DNA of 64,000 bases from Diabrotica undecimpunctata (lineage: Eukaryota > Arthropoda > Insecta > Coleoptera > Chrysomelidae), in assembly GCF_040954645.1 (NCBI RefSeq), contig NC_092805.1, positions 69,797,186-69,861,185 of the forward strand. The letters are read 5' to 3'. The position numbers and the translations under genes are program-made. Position 1 is the first letter of the stretch; each line of letters begins with the position of its first letter. Positions 11,502 through 21,512 of this stretch are shown here, piece after piece. The notes beneath the pieces were generated by a model, which saw nothing but the letters and a program-made list of their open reading frames with translations, did no database searches and was not told the origin of the DNA.

Positions 11502-12347
11502 GAATAGATGGTTGACAGTGAGCGGAAATAACATACTTACAAACAAATCTACCCAATGAGCAGCATACGCAGATGATATAAATATAATGAGCAGAATAGT
11601 GAATGCAGCGGAAGAAACCTACGTTGAGTTGAAACGGAGTGTAGAAGCAGTAGGGCTAGCAATAAATACAAATAAAACAAAACTACTCATACAAACCAGA
11701 TCAAATAGACCGGCGCAACAACACTTTATTGACGATATAAAACATGTGAATAGATTCACATACCTAGGAATGGATCTGGTCGTAAGCAATGAAGAAGAAC
11801 CGGAAATAAATAGAAGGCTTATGCAAATAAAGCCTATTTCGCGATGGGCCACATATTCAAATCGCGAGACGTCCACCGGAACACAAAACTCCGGTTCTAT
11901 AAAACAAAAATTAGGCCCATAGTAAGTTATGGTTGTGAAACATTGGTGGTGACACAGAAATCTGCCAATGCATTAGATGTGTTTGAAAGAAAAATATTAC
12001 GTAGGATACTGGGCCCCATAAGTGAAAATAACAGCTGGTGAATTAGGTATAATAGAGAAATATACGAGCAATATAGCGAACGAACTCTAGCACAAATCAC
12101 TAAACTGCAGAGATTACGGTGGGCAGGGCACGTGGTCCGCATGCATGAGAATAGAATCCACAGAAAATTACTAAATGCAAAAATGCAGAGAAAAAGACCT
12201 GTTGGAAGAAATAAAAAAGAGATGGAAAGCCGAAGTCGATGAAGATGCCAGGAACTGCCTGAGAACGCATTCATGGAGAAGAACAGCAGTAAATCTAAAT
12301 GATTGGAAAAGCTTGTTTAAGGAGGCCAAAGCCCTATTTGGGCTGTA
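11502..12347 (+). pseudogene. LINE reverse transcriptase, C-terminal half
   Basis: This continues the ORF interrupted at 8562. RT motif C, YADD, is at 11566-11577 (AAYADDINI), preceded by an in-frame TGA. The thumb and C-terminal region follow: FTYLGMDL, then after a frameshift at about 11840 IRPIVSYGCET and FERKILRRILGP, then RLRWAGHVVRM at about 12110-12145. These are motifs common to insect LINE ORF2 tails. Coding similarity ends near 12347. Several shifts are present. Confidence 0.8.
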
Positions 12348-12411
12348 GTGCCATTGGATGAATGGACGGAAGTGCGGGTTAGTTTAATTTTTATAATACA
12401 GAATTCTTGTA

Positions 12412-13466
12412 GAATTGAACAATTGATAGATATTCTGCGAAAGACAGGTATTGACGACAAGGACATTCGAATTGTGGCAAACCTATACTGGGGTCAAACA
12501 GCAAGAGCAAAAATTGGCAACGAACTCACTAAAAGTGTGCAGATCAAAAGAGGTGTCCGTCAGGGTTGTATATTATCCCCACTCCTATTCAATATTTATT
12601 CCGAAGAAATATTTAATAAATGTATGGAAAATGCAAATGAGGGCATAAAAATAAACGGCGAGTTAACAAACAATATAAGATATGCCGACGACACGGTGAT
12701 CCTTGCCAGTACCATAGACGAATTACAGCAGGTAATGGAAAGAGTTTATTTAGTTAGTGAGGAATACGGCCTGAGCCTCAACTTCAAGAAGACAAAGTGG
12801 ATGCTGATAAGCAGGAAGCAACAGCCTGCTCGACAGTTACGGATAAATAACATACTAATTGACCATGTAGAATCTTATGTGTACCTTGGCACCAACGTAA
12901 ATGCAAAATGGGAACAGGCCACAGAAATTAAGGCGAGAATAGAACGAGCTAGAGCAGCATTTAGCAATATGAAAAAGCTCCTCATAAGCAGGGATTTGTC
13001 TCTTCCCCTAAAACTACGACTAGTTAAATGCTACATTTTTCCGATCTTACTGTATGGTGTGGAGGCCTGGACGCTGACGGAGACGCTCACGAGAAAACTA
13101 GAAGCATTCGAAATGTGGGTGTACCGACGCATTCTTCGTATATCCTGGACCGAACATGTCACCAACACAGAGGTAATCCAAAGAATCGGAAAGGAGAAAG
13201 AAATCGTGAATACAATTAAACAAAGAAAGCTTGAATATCTAGGCCACATATTGAGACACGATAAGTACCGTCTACTGCAATTGATTGTCCAGGGAAAAAT
13301 AGACAGTAAGCGAGGGCCAGGCAGGAGAAGACACTCGTGGCTCCAAAATCTGAGGAAGTGGTTCGGGCTCACATCGGTCGAACTATTCAGAAGCGCCGCA
13401 AATAAGATCAGAATTGCCATGTTAATAGCCAACGTTCGCAACGGACAGGGCACTTGAAGAAGAAGA
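12412..13466 (+). mobile_element. 5'-truncated LINE with GAA-repeat tail and 12-bp target duplication
   Basis: AGAATTCTTGTA occurs at 12400-12411 and again at 13467-13478, immediately outside a LINE fragment. The inserted sequence is open from its first base to a TGA at about 13455, followed by a (GAA)n tail. The encoded RT includes RGVRQGCILSPLLFN, motif C IRYADDTVILA (about 12677-12710), YVYLGTNV, ILLYGVEAWTL, RKLEYLGHILR and GKIDSKRGPGRRRHSWL. About 347 codons of the ORF2 C-terminus remain. Codons before 12412 in the same frame belong to the target. An RTE-like placement is suggested by the short-repeat tail but is not proven. Confidence 0.9.
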
Positions 13467-13478
13467 AGAATTCTTGTA

Positions 13479-14405
13479 ACCTCTTTATATTCTTCTGAAT
13501 TTAACTTTAATTAACTTTGTTTTATTTGCTATTCATTTTTTTTCTTATTTATTGTACCCGTTATCTCGAGATAAGCCCATAAACAGCAAAGAGAGAATAA
13601 TTTAACCAGCTTTAAATTTAAATTTAAATTTAAACTGTGCATGATTTTATTAGAGTGTATCTGTAGAGGTATTTCTTAATCATAATACTGTTTATTTCTA
13701 TATGTATATAACCATTCATTAATTGATGGTGCATTTTTTTACTTGTTTACATACAGCCGCTTATATAATTGTTTTGTTTTATCAATGAATTTTATTTCAC
13801 GACTCATAATAAGTTTCCTGATAAAATAATACCTCTAAATATTTGCTTATTACATTAAATTATTATTATACCTTCGACCAGAAGAAAGATCAGGCTGATT
13901 TAGTTTCGTAGGTAAGTAGGTGGATGGAGTCCACCTAATATATTTATTATTTGTTTATGTAGTGTGTGGACAAAATTTATTTGATAATTAACTATATAAC
14001 AGCCACCTGTGTATTACCCACTAATCTCCCGTACTATGCAGTCAGCCGTTTCGTCGACTTCCCGAGCCAACACGAAGCCACGCGAGAGTCGCAGTTCAAC
14101 AAGTGAAGCGAACCTAAAAACAACTCCTCGTGGTTCCTTGCTATGCATTTTATTTTAATATAACAATGTTTTAATCTCAAATATAATCTACAGTAACAAG
14201 TGTTAAACGTATATTTCGTGTACCTACCCCCCATCCCACCTTATAACTATTGATATCTTTTCTTGGACTTGGTCTTAGAAGCTAAATATCTTTTCTTATC
14301 TCTTTTCGTTTCTAGGGTTTCTTAATTTTCCCTTTTAGTCCCAAAAAGTTAAGTGGCACCCTTTTTCTATCTTATCTTATCTTTAGTAATTTTACCCATC
14401 TATCT
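13479..14405. other. Non-coding, unassigned sequence
   Basis: No gene was recognised. A short direct-repeat run of AAATTT units occurs at about 13610-13632. An open frame at 14034-14234 (minus) has no recognisable motif and was not called. Confidence 0.4.
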
Positions 14406-14555
14406 TTTTGGTTAAATTTTAATTCAGTTAAGGCTACAAAATTCCTAAAGCATGTTTCCACTTCATTATTTTCTTTAATAAGGTATTACACTTTAAATTG
14501 ACTGTACGCACATCTGTGGACCTAAATTAAAGTAAGCGTCAAGATTTCCTATCAC

Positions 14556-15214
14556 TTGGGATGCTCCTCAAAAATGGAGAACGTGTCTGCTTACCTTTCA
14601 TGCATATCTCACATACTGAAGTCACATCTGCAAGAGTGTCTCATCCGCTTGTGCCACATCTCAGATGTATCTAGAACAATGGTAACCACCTTTGAATACA
14701 ATTGCAATTCTACAAAATACAAATTACAAACCAATTTTCCAGTAATAATTGCAGTAGCAGCCCTCATGATTTTTACTTCCATATTTTCAAAAATTACACG
14801 AAAACCTTTTTCTTCAATTTATCTTGCCGATAATAAATTGTAAAAATGATTGTCACAAACAAGAAAATCATTCAAAGTAACTGAAAGTCCTTCTTTAGAT
14901 ATAGCTGAGAAACTACCTTAAAATTTTGCTGCTACAGTTTCACCAACTTTTGCTACATTTATTTGTCTATCTACTGCTATGAAATTAGTCAAAAATTGAA
15001 TGTTTTTTGACATAAACAGATGATTTGTAGAACCAATATCCACAATCAGATGTACACTATTCATTATATTTGCATCACAGGTGACTGCAACTTTCTGTTT
15101 TGTGTGACTACCAAGAAATGCAATTTCTTTTTTTTTAATATGACTCATATTAGTAGTTTCAGGATTTTAATACAATCTTTTTGGACATTTCTAGCGAATA
15201 TGCCCCATTTTATG
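14556..15214 (-). pseudogene. Copia protease and pre-integrase segment (copy B)
   Basis: On the minus strand the segment reads the copia protease region (VDIGSTNHLFMS, where the family has D-S/T-G) followed by AKVGETVAAKF at 15148-14918. It then continues into the GAG-pre-integrase domain, which is badly shifted in this copy. It aligns throughout with 50850-51480 of the second copia element. The upstream gag continues on the other side of the BEL/Pao insertion at 20073. Confidence 0.75.
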
Positions 15215-15219
15215 ATAAT

Positions 15220-15472
15220 TGTCGCACCACCAAAAAACTACCTGTTTTAAGAGGTTTGCGTATATTGGATTCGGTTTTATTTGCCTTTATTTTACACAGA
15301 ATACAGTATTACATTTACTTAAATATTATTTATGCAATAATAACAAACTTGCAATATCAACACAATTACATGACATTAATTACCTACTTCATACTGTCTC
15401 TTTTTCGTGGCCTAACACCACTACGCCTTTCATCCAACAAATTGTTCTAATAGGTAAAGGCAATCTCTGACA
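15220..15472 (-). repeat. BEL/Pao 3' LTR
   Basis: Minus-strand 3' LTR of the BEL/Pao element, 253 bp, bounded by TG and CA and by the ATAAT duplication on its outer side. It is nearly identical to 19820-20072; visible differences are T/C in the CCTGTTTTAAG stretch, A/G in TATATTGG and A/G in ATTACCTAC. Confidence 0.95.
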
Positions 15473-16194
15473 TACTCCCACCTGAGGAATATTTTGATAA
15501 AGTAAAATATTGCTTACAAAATCTAAAGAGACATACTACAAAACCATTATACAAAAAATTAAAAATTGCTAATAAGTATACAGTATACAGGTTTTGACAA
15601 TCACTACTCCAAATAACGTTTAGGCATTTTAGAAGCCCGTCCCGTACGTGTGATTTTCACTTTAGAAACCTTTGCACTATTTGTCGTAATACTGACTTTA
15701 AACACTCCCGCACTCTCACAGTATTCGTCTTCGGAACTGGAGTGTCTCGCAGCCAACTCAGGAACATGTGGAGTAAACTCCATTCGCTTGGCTCGGGCAT
15801 ATTTTGACAGATTCATTGTCGGAAACCTACAACACAACAATTCCTACTTCTCAGTATTAATAGCTCAAGTATCCTACTATTGCAGAATTCTTTCTTTAAA
15901 AAAAGAAGAATTATTCTAAATAGTGAAAGTGTATACTAAACCCATCAAATTTTGGGTAGTATATATTTAAAAAATATATTTTAGTTATAATTTAACATAA
16001 CTATTTATTATAATTTGGTGCAGATAAATAAATATTGATTGTCGGTAATTCGCAAAGTTCCATTTTATTTACTATTTAGTTTGTTTACTATTAATATTGA
16101 CATGAGTACGTGTGCTTGGTTGTATAGTAATTTCCAGCCACTTTTAGTCTGTCAAAAAGTAACTAACTTCGCAAAAAAATAATTACTAAATTCA
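15473..16194. other. 3' untranslated region of the BEL/Pao element
   Basis: No coding motif was recognised between the integrase stop and the 3' LTR. Open frames here are short, and the longest has no family signature. Confidence 0.5.
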
Positions 16195-17130
16195 CTAGAC
16201 AGTTCGGACTGGGAATAGCGAACCGAGTTTACCATTTAATTCACTGTCATCCTTCATTGACGTCTTCACATCATTCTGAAGCTCGAACTCAGGAACAGTA
16301 CAACACTCTAGTGGGTAAAGACGCTGGACAGGTCTCAATAAATATCCCTTAGCTGTCTTAACTTTGCACAGTCGAACACTTCCATCTTTACCAGGAAAAA
16401 GTTCAACAACTCGTCCCATAGGCCAATCTAAACGTTTACTGCCATCGTTGCCGACAAGCATAATTTCATTAAGAGCGATCTGGCGGTGCGTTTTATTCGC
16501 GCAAACCAGTTTTGACTGTCCAAGATATTCCAAACGGAATCGCTTACGAAGTTCCTCTCGTAAAGTCCGAACCCGACGCACTTTCCGACACAATGAAGCA
16601 TTGTCTATAGCATCACAATCTGGTAGCCCGCAGTCCACCTGATCCCGCAAAAACATCGCTGGTGTCAAGGCAACTAACTCTTGCGGATCCTCCGATAAAT
16701 ACGTTAATGGTCGCGAATTAATTATTGCATCACACTCACATAACAAGGTTAGCAAAGTCTCATAGTCTAAACTGGCACGACCTAGCGTTTTTCTCAACAA
16801 CTGTTTCATAACACCAATGAGAGGCTCCCAGAATCCTCCCCACCAAGCTGCTGTAGGTGGATTAAAATGCCAACGAATACGTTGCACAGACATCTCACGA
16901 GTAATAACGTCCCAGTCCAGACATGATAAGGCATTTTCTGCACCCACAAAACTCGTACCGTTATCACTATAAATCGTTTTCGGCCTTCCACGACGAGACA
17001 CGAACCGGCATAAGGCCTGAAGAAAATTAGAAGTTGATAGCGAACAACAGAGTTCTAGATGAACCGCCCTGAAAATCGCACACGTGAACATACAAATCCA
17101 AACTTTTTCACCGGTCTTAAGGAACAGAGG
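16195..17130 (-). pseudogene. BEL/Pao integrase core and C-terminal domain (N-terminus deleted)
   Basis: The minus strand reads an open frame of about 300 codons. It begins in the Pao integrase core (VWICMFTCAIFRAVHLE) with the catalytic Asp in TIYSDNGTSF and the Glu in WWGGFWEPLIG. It continues through ALTPAMFLR to the Pao-type C-terminal domain (QIALNEIMLVGND, WPMGRVVELFPGKDG, VQRLYPLECC). The HHCC finger and the first catalytic Asp, normally upstream, are missing. The frame joins directly to a truncated RT at about 17090-17130, so a deletion removed the RT active site through the integrase N-terminus. Confidence 0.9.
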
Positions 17131-18109
17131 TTTTCCAGGTATCTTGCTAAGTGGTACTCTAGTGTCATCCCTAATAAAAATGAACTACTGTTAACACCGA
17201 ATACCACACGTTTATGACGAAAAACTACTGTCTGACCTTCTGTGTCAACCCATAAAAATTTGAGGAAATCACAGTCCCTTTCATGCACACCTATTTGTTG
17301 AAATGCTCTTTTAACATCAGAAATCACTCCTATTTTGTTTTCTCTAAACCTTACAAACATTGAAGGAATTAACTGAATTAGATTTGGACCTTTCTCTAAA
17401 CAGTGGTTAAGTGAAGGTTTATTCTTTGAATGTGCAGATGCATCAAACACTGGACGTACCTTGGTAGCACTTTCTTCCTTTACCACTGGGCGGTGAGGTA
17501 AAAAATGTCCTAGACTGTTATCAACATCATTTAACTTTCCAACTAGCTCAATTATACCCTCAGCTTGCCAGTCAGCAAAAACATCATCATACCTTTCAAA
17601 AAGACCATCACGTTTCAGCTTTTGAAGAGTGGAATTTAGTCTTTTTTCCGACAACTCACAATTACTGGGGAGAGGAGGGTGACCATCCAACCAAGGAAGA
17701 CGAATCTCGTAGCGGCCCATCTTATCTACACTTACAGTCTGCATAAAAAATCTCTAGCAGCTAAAGCAGCCTCCTCTTTGGTATATCTATCTGTAGGCTC
17801 TTTAATACCAATTGCTTCCAAGTCCCAAAGCTCACTTAGGGAAGCATCATTTATGAGAAGATTTAATGTGGACATGACAACATCAGAATGTTTACTACTG
17901 GTAGGTATTTTTCCCATAAGTGTCCATCCAATGAGAGTTTCTATAGCTACTAGCCCACAATCTAGCTTCTGACGACCCCCTGTATACAAATAACCAGCGA
18001 CATCTGCTCCCAGCAACGGTTCAATTGGTCCAGGTTGGAGATCATCAGATAAATCAATATTAAGGTTCTTGGCTTGTTCCCTCCATGGACAATGAAATAC
18101 TGGAGCCAC
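17055..18109 (-). pseudogene. BEL/Pao pol: protease-RT linker and RT N-terminal half
   Basis: Two overlapping minus-strand frames encode the Pao pol linker (IEPLLGADVAGYLYTGG, IETLIGWTLMGKIP; 18109-17732) and then the RT fingers/palm start (KVRPVFDASAHSK, KIGVISDVKRAFQQIGV, FLKFLWVD, SSFLLGMTLEYHL; 17744-17100). The motif A Asp is present in SDVKRAF. The expected motif C segment (YVDD/FVDD type) and the rest of RT and RNase H are absent because the frame runs into integrase. A frameshift at about 17740 separates the two parts. Confidence 0.9.
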
Positions 18110-18127
18110 ATCACTACAAATTGTTAG

Positions 18128-18697
18128 TTAGTCTAAGGCCTCAAAAGAATATGTAGAGTTCTTACCCTGTATTGTGACTTCATAACAGTTATGAGAGTTT
18201 GTAACTTCTGATCCTCCAAACAGACAATGAACAATTTTTGCCTGTCGTTTAACTGGATAACCTAATTTTAAAGCTGTGTCCTTTAGTATATATGATCTTT
18301 GTGACCCACTATCAATTAAGGTACGAACAACTCTACTATTACCAAATTTACCAGTTAAAGTGGCTCTCAACGTTTGCAAAAATACATGACCTTTAGTTTG
18401 GTTAGTCAAAGCCTGGTCGTTTATGACATCCTTAGAAAACATGTTCTCATTTTGACTATTACTATGCTTATCTTGACTTGTTAAACTGGAGCACATCAAG
18501 ACTACATAAGCTTGGCTACAGATAACACATCTTAGCCTTGTTTTACATCTTTTTGTCTGATGTCCCACTTTTAGACATCTAAAACAAGCCTTCTTCCCAA
18601 TGAGAACATCCCTTTTTTGAACAAATGTCATTTTTTGTGCCTTAAAGCAATCTTCACTACCATGTGTACCTGAACAAAAGACAAGCTGAAATTTCAC
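18128..18697 (-). pseudogene. BEL/Pao zinc knuckle and aspartic protease
   Basis: The minus strand encodes a Cys-rich knuckle pair (CFRCLKVGHQTKRC, then LRCVIC) and the Pao-type retropepsin (DUF1758-like) with the active-site triad DSG in RTLIDSGSQRSYIL and the FGGSE segment. It is continuous with gag upstream through a frameshift at about 18690 and with the pol linker downstream. It should mature Gag-Pol in the particle if functional (family knowledge). Confidence 0.85.
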
Positions 18698-19690
18698 AAT
18701 TAATTAAATTAGCAGCAGTTGGAAAACCTGATGATTTCTTGACACTAGCTTTAGAGGATGAAGCCACTTCTTCAGACAATCCAAAACCTTCAGCAGCTAA
18801 AGCAATTCTTTGTTCATTCTTTACTTCATTTCTGAGAAAAGTCATCAACAGTTTCAACCTGTTTTCCAATGTCCCATCTCTACAATCAATATTTGTGGAA
18901 CGTTGCCATACCCTAAGCAATTCCTGAGGTAAACAAGATTCGATTAATGGAAAGAGCATTGCTGAACACTTGTCAAATGTGATACCTAATGTCTCCAGTG
19001 CTCGCAGTTGAGTTTCAATGCTGTCATACAGTTTAGATATATCAATCTTTTGTTTAGATGCAGACTTACTCAAAATGAGTTTTAGTAACTCTCTAATGTA
19101 TAATTGTCAGCCATAGCTGGATAGCTCTCTACTAGTTGACGTGCTCTACTACCTGGTACTGTGGCTTGAATTAAATATTCTATCTTATCATGGCAATCAA
19201 TAGAATCATCCTCATGAATCTTTTTGAATTGTGCCCAGAATGCCAACCAACCTTTGATATTACCATCATATTTTTTAAATTCAATAGTAGGTAATCTAAA
19301 TTTTCTCATACCTGTTAACTCTGGCTCATCTGTATTCTGAGACACTGCACTATGCCTGCTGGATACTTCAGTCTTCGTTTCTTCCATCAGCTTGTTATAT
19401 CTGGTTCTACACTTGGAAAACTTTCTCAAATACATATCACAACTCTCTATCTCTGCTTCTAGCTCCGTTTCAGTAGAACTTTCAAACGATAATTCAGTAA
19501 TTTGGGAGTCAATTTACTGTAACTCGTCAAACTTACATTTTAACAGTTCCCATGACACTTCTATTGACTCGTAGTCCAATGATTCTGCTTTCATAAGACC
19601 TTCTAATTCGTTAACCGTACGCGCAAAAATAACCCTTAATACTCTTCTGGTTTTCTTTCTATTTTCCAATTCTGCTGCCATAGTGGGTTT
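18657..19690 (-). pseudogene. BEL/Pao Gag (DUF1759-like), broken
   Basis: A Met at about 19682 (MAAELENRKKTRRVLRVIF) begins a Gag that passes a TAA at about 19515. It continues (MYLRKFSKCRTRYNKLMEE; FRLPTIEFKKYDGNIKGWLAFWAQFKKIHEDDS; PGSRARQLVESYPAMADNY) to about 19082, shifts frame, and resumes with the C-terminal Gag (LYDSIETQLRALETLGI, LPQELLRVWQR). The LPxIELPxFDG-like block is characteristic of Pao Gag. It lies just downstream of the primer-binding site. Confidence 0.85.
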
Positions 19691-19819
19691 GGTCCAAAAC
19701 CACCGAAACGTTCTCAATACAAATCACAAACCAAAAGAACGCGGTAAAAACTCACTGGCCCAGAACTACAAAATTCACACCGAAATCCAACTCAAAAAGT
19801 CCTGTCACGGTCGCCACAA

Positions 19820-20072
19820 TGTCGCACCACCAAAAAACTACCCGTTTTAAGAGGTTTGCGTATGTTGGATTCGGTTTTATTTGCCTTTATTTTACACAGA
19901 ATACAGTATTACATTTACTTAAATATTATTTATGCAATAATAACAAACTTGCAATATCAACACAATTACATGACATTAATTGCCTACTTCATACTGTCTC
20001 TTTTTCGTGGCCTAACACCACTACGCCTTTCATCCAACAAATTGTTCTAATAGGTAAAGGCAATCTCTGACA
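19820..20072 (-). repeat. BEL/Pao 5' LTR
   Basis: Minus-strand 5' LTR, 253 bp, nearly identical to 15220-15472, followed on its inner side by the primer-binding site at 19801-19816 and on its outer side by the ATAAT duplication. Confidence 0.95.
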
Positions 20073-20766
20073 ATAATGATAACAACAAACTTTAAAAGTA
20101 TGTTTGCTCTTACCTTTGCATTTATATTTACCAACAAAGTCACGCCAAGGAACAGGTACACTAGTAACTTCCTTTGTTTTTACATAATCATCTTCTGCCA
20201 TTAAACTATTTTTTACAAAATCTACTGTTACTTTGGATGGACCAGAACAAAATAAAATAACAATGGTTGTTACAACTGAACTAAATCTGTCAGGCGTTGC
20301 AGATAAAAGTGTGATGATCTTTTCACTATCATCTATTTGACCTCCTGCATCATTTAGTTCTCTTAAGGTTTTATCAAAATCCACCAAAAACTGACCCAAG
20401 TTGCAGTCTTCTTTAAGTACTAAGTTGCGCAACTTTTTCTGGATTCATACTCGAGACTGAAGCCCTGTCTTTTCGTAAACAGCTTTAACATCTTCCATTA
20501 TTCCCATAGAAGTTTGTTGGGCTTTAATTATTTTCAAAACATTATATCCAACTAACTGAATAATAATATCCTTTGCGGTTGAATCACTTTTAACAGAGTC
20601 TTTATACTTATCGTCAGACCTAGCAGGTTTCTTTTCAGAAATGATATCAAGAACACCATGTCGTTCCAACGTTCTTTCCAATCGAAATTTCCACGACTCA
20701 AAACCGGTTCCATAAAATTATTTTACATAAGCCATAAAAAATTGATTGCTGGACGAAGCCATAACT
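20073..20766 (-). pseudogene. Copia Gag (UBN2-like), copy B
   Basis: On the minus strand a Met at 20766 (MASSSNQFF) leads, past an in-frame stop, to SWKFRLERTLERHGVLDII and then a frameshift near 20440. Gag then continues with LVLKEDCNLGQFLVDFDKTLRELNDAGGQ and DDYVKTKEVTSVPVP. The knuckle is reached at the BEL/Pao insertion site. It is collinear with the gag at 51314-52177. It would form the particle if intact. Confidence 0.85.
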
Positions 20767-20851
20767 AAATGGCACACAGAACAAATTTTACTTTGTTTAA
20801 AAGACAAACTTAAAAACACTTTTCTAAATTTTTGCAGCTGGGCACATAACC

Positions 20852-21512
20852 TATTTACGCAGGTTAATAATAATAATAACACTACTACTATATGTATCTA
20901 ATTCTTCTTCTTCAGTGCCTTATCCGGTCCGGATGTTGGCGATCATCAAGGCTATCATGGTTTTGTTGACTGCTCTGCGAAACAGCTCCGCTGAGGTCAT
21001 CCTAAACCATTGTCGGAGATTTTTCAACGACGAGATACAACGGCGTCCCGGTCCTCTTCTGCCAAATACTTTACCCTGCAAACAAGTTGAAGAATTCGAT
21101 ATTTTTCTTCGTTCCGCATCACGTGGCCGAGGTACTCAAGCTTGCGTTGTTTAATTAAATTAAGCACTTCTTTTTCTTTTGTCATGCGCTGTAGGACCTC
21201 AACGTTGGTGACATGGTCCACATAAGATATTTTTAGTATCCTTCTGTATATCCACATCTCGAAGGCTTCGATTCGTTTTTCAGTGGCTTGCGTCAGTGTC
21301 CAGGCTTCAACTCCATACAGTAACACTGGAAGAACGTAGCACCTCACCGTAGTATCTAATCAGAAAAGAAATAAGTTTTATTGTTTTTTAAGTACACATG
21401 TAAGGTGTACAGAGACCAGTGACAAGTGACAAGTAGGTCATCAGATATCAATAAAAATAAAATATGTTGCCAACATACATATAATAATTATAGTACTGAA
21501 TTGTACACTAAC
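20852..21512 (-). repeat. Copia copy B 5' LTR, split by a LINE
   Basis: The LTR pieces 20852-20902 and 21353-21512 join across a LINE insertion. Both match the copia LTR at 48209-48409 (TTTACGCAGGTTAATAATAA; GACAAGTGACAAG; GTACTGAATTGTACA). It lies outside the primer site at 20837-20851, which marks it as the 5' LTR of the minus-strand element. Confidence 0.85.
20903..21351 (-). mobile_element. 5'-truncated LINE tail with 9-bp target duplication
   Basis: GTATCTAAT at 20894-20902 and 21352-21360 brackets 449 bp of LINE. The minus strand encodes VLLYGVEAWTL, MWIYRRILKISYVDHVTNVEVLQRM and RKLEYLGHVMR, the same protein family as the LINE at 12412, and ends in a GAAGAAGAAGA tail beside the duplication. 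Only the ORF2 C-terminus remains. Confidence 0.9.

Larger units (their letters stand above)
15220..20072 (-). mobile_element. BEL/Pao LTR retrotransposon, 4.85 kb, inserted in copia gag
   Basis: Two 253-bp LTRs (15220-15472 and 19820-20072) start TGTCGCACC and end CTCTGACA on the plus strand and differ at only about three positions, so the insertion is young. The 5-bp target ATAAT is duplicated at 15215-15219 and 20073-20077. Internal features on the minus strand are a primer site starting TGGCGACCGTGACAGG (19801-19816), gag, protease, partial RT, integrase, and a purine tract CAGGTGGGAGTA beside the 3' LTR. Internal RT/RNase H sequence has been deleted, so the copy is non-autonomous. Confidence 0.95.
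14406..21512 (-). mobile_element. Copia element B, 3'-truncated, with two nested insertions
   Basis: This minus-strand Ty1/copia element is related to the one at 48209-53585. From its 5' end it has an LTR (20852-21512, interrupted by a LINE), a primer site complementary to part of initiator tRNA-Met (GGTTATGTGCCCAGC on minus, 20837-20851), gag (20766 down to 20078), then protease/pre-integrase and the start of integrase (15219 down to about 14410). Everything 3' of that is missing here. A complete BEL/Pao element sits in the gag zinc-knuckle region. Confidence 0.85.

Noticed and set aside
14034..14234. 66-codon frame on the minus strand in slightly GC-richer DNA
   Set aside because: No recognised motif or neighbour relation.
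16364..16642. 92-codon plus-strand frame
   Set aside because: Antisense shadow of the BEL/Pao integrase.
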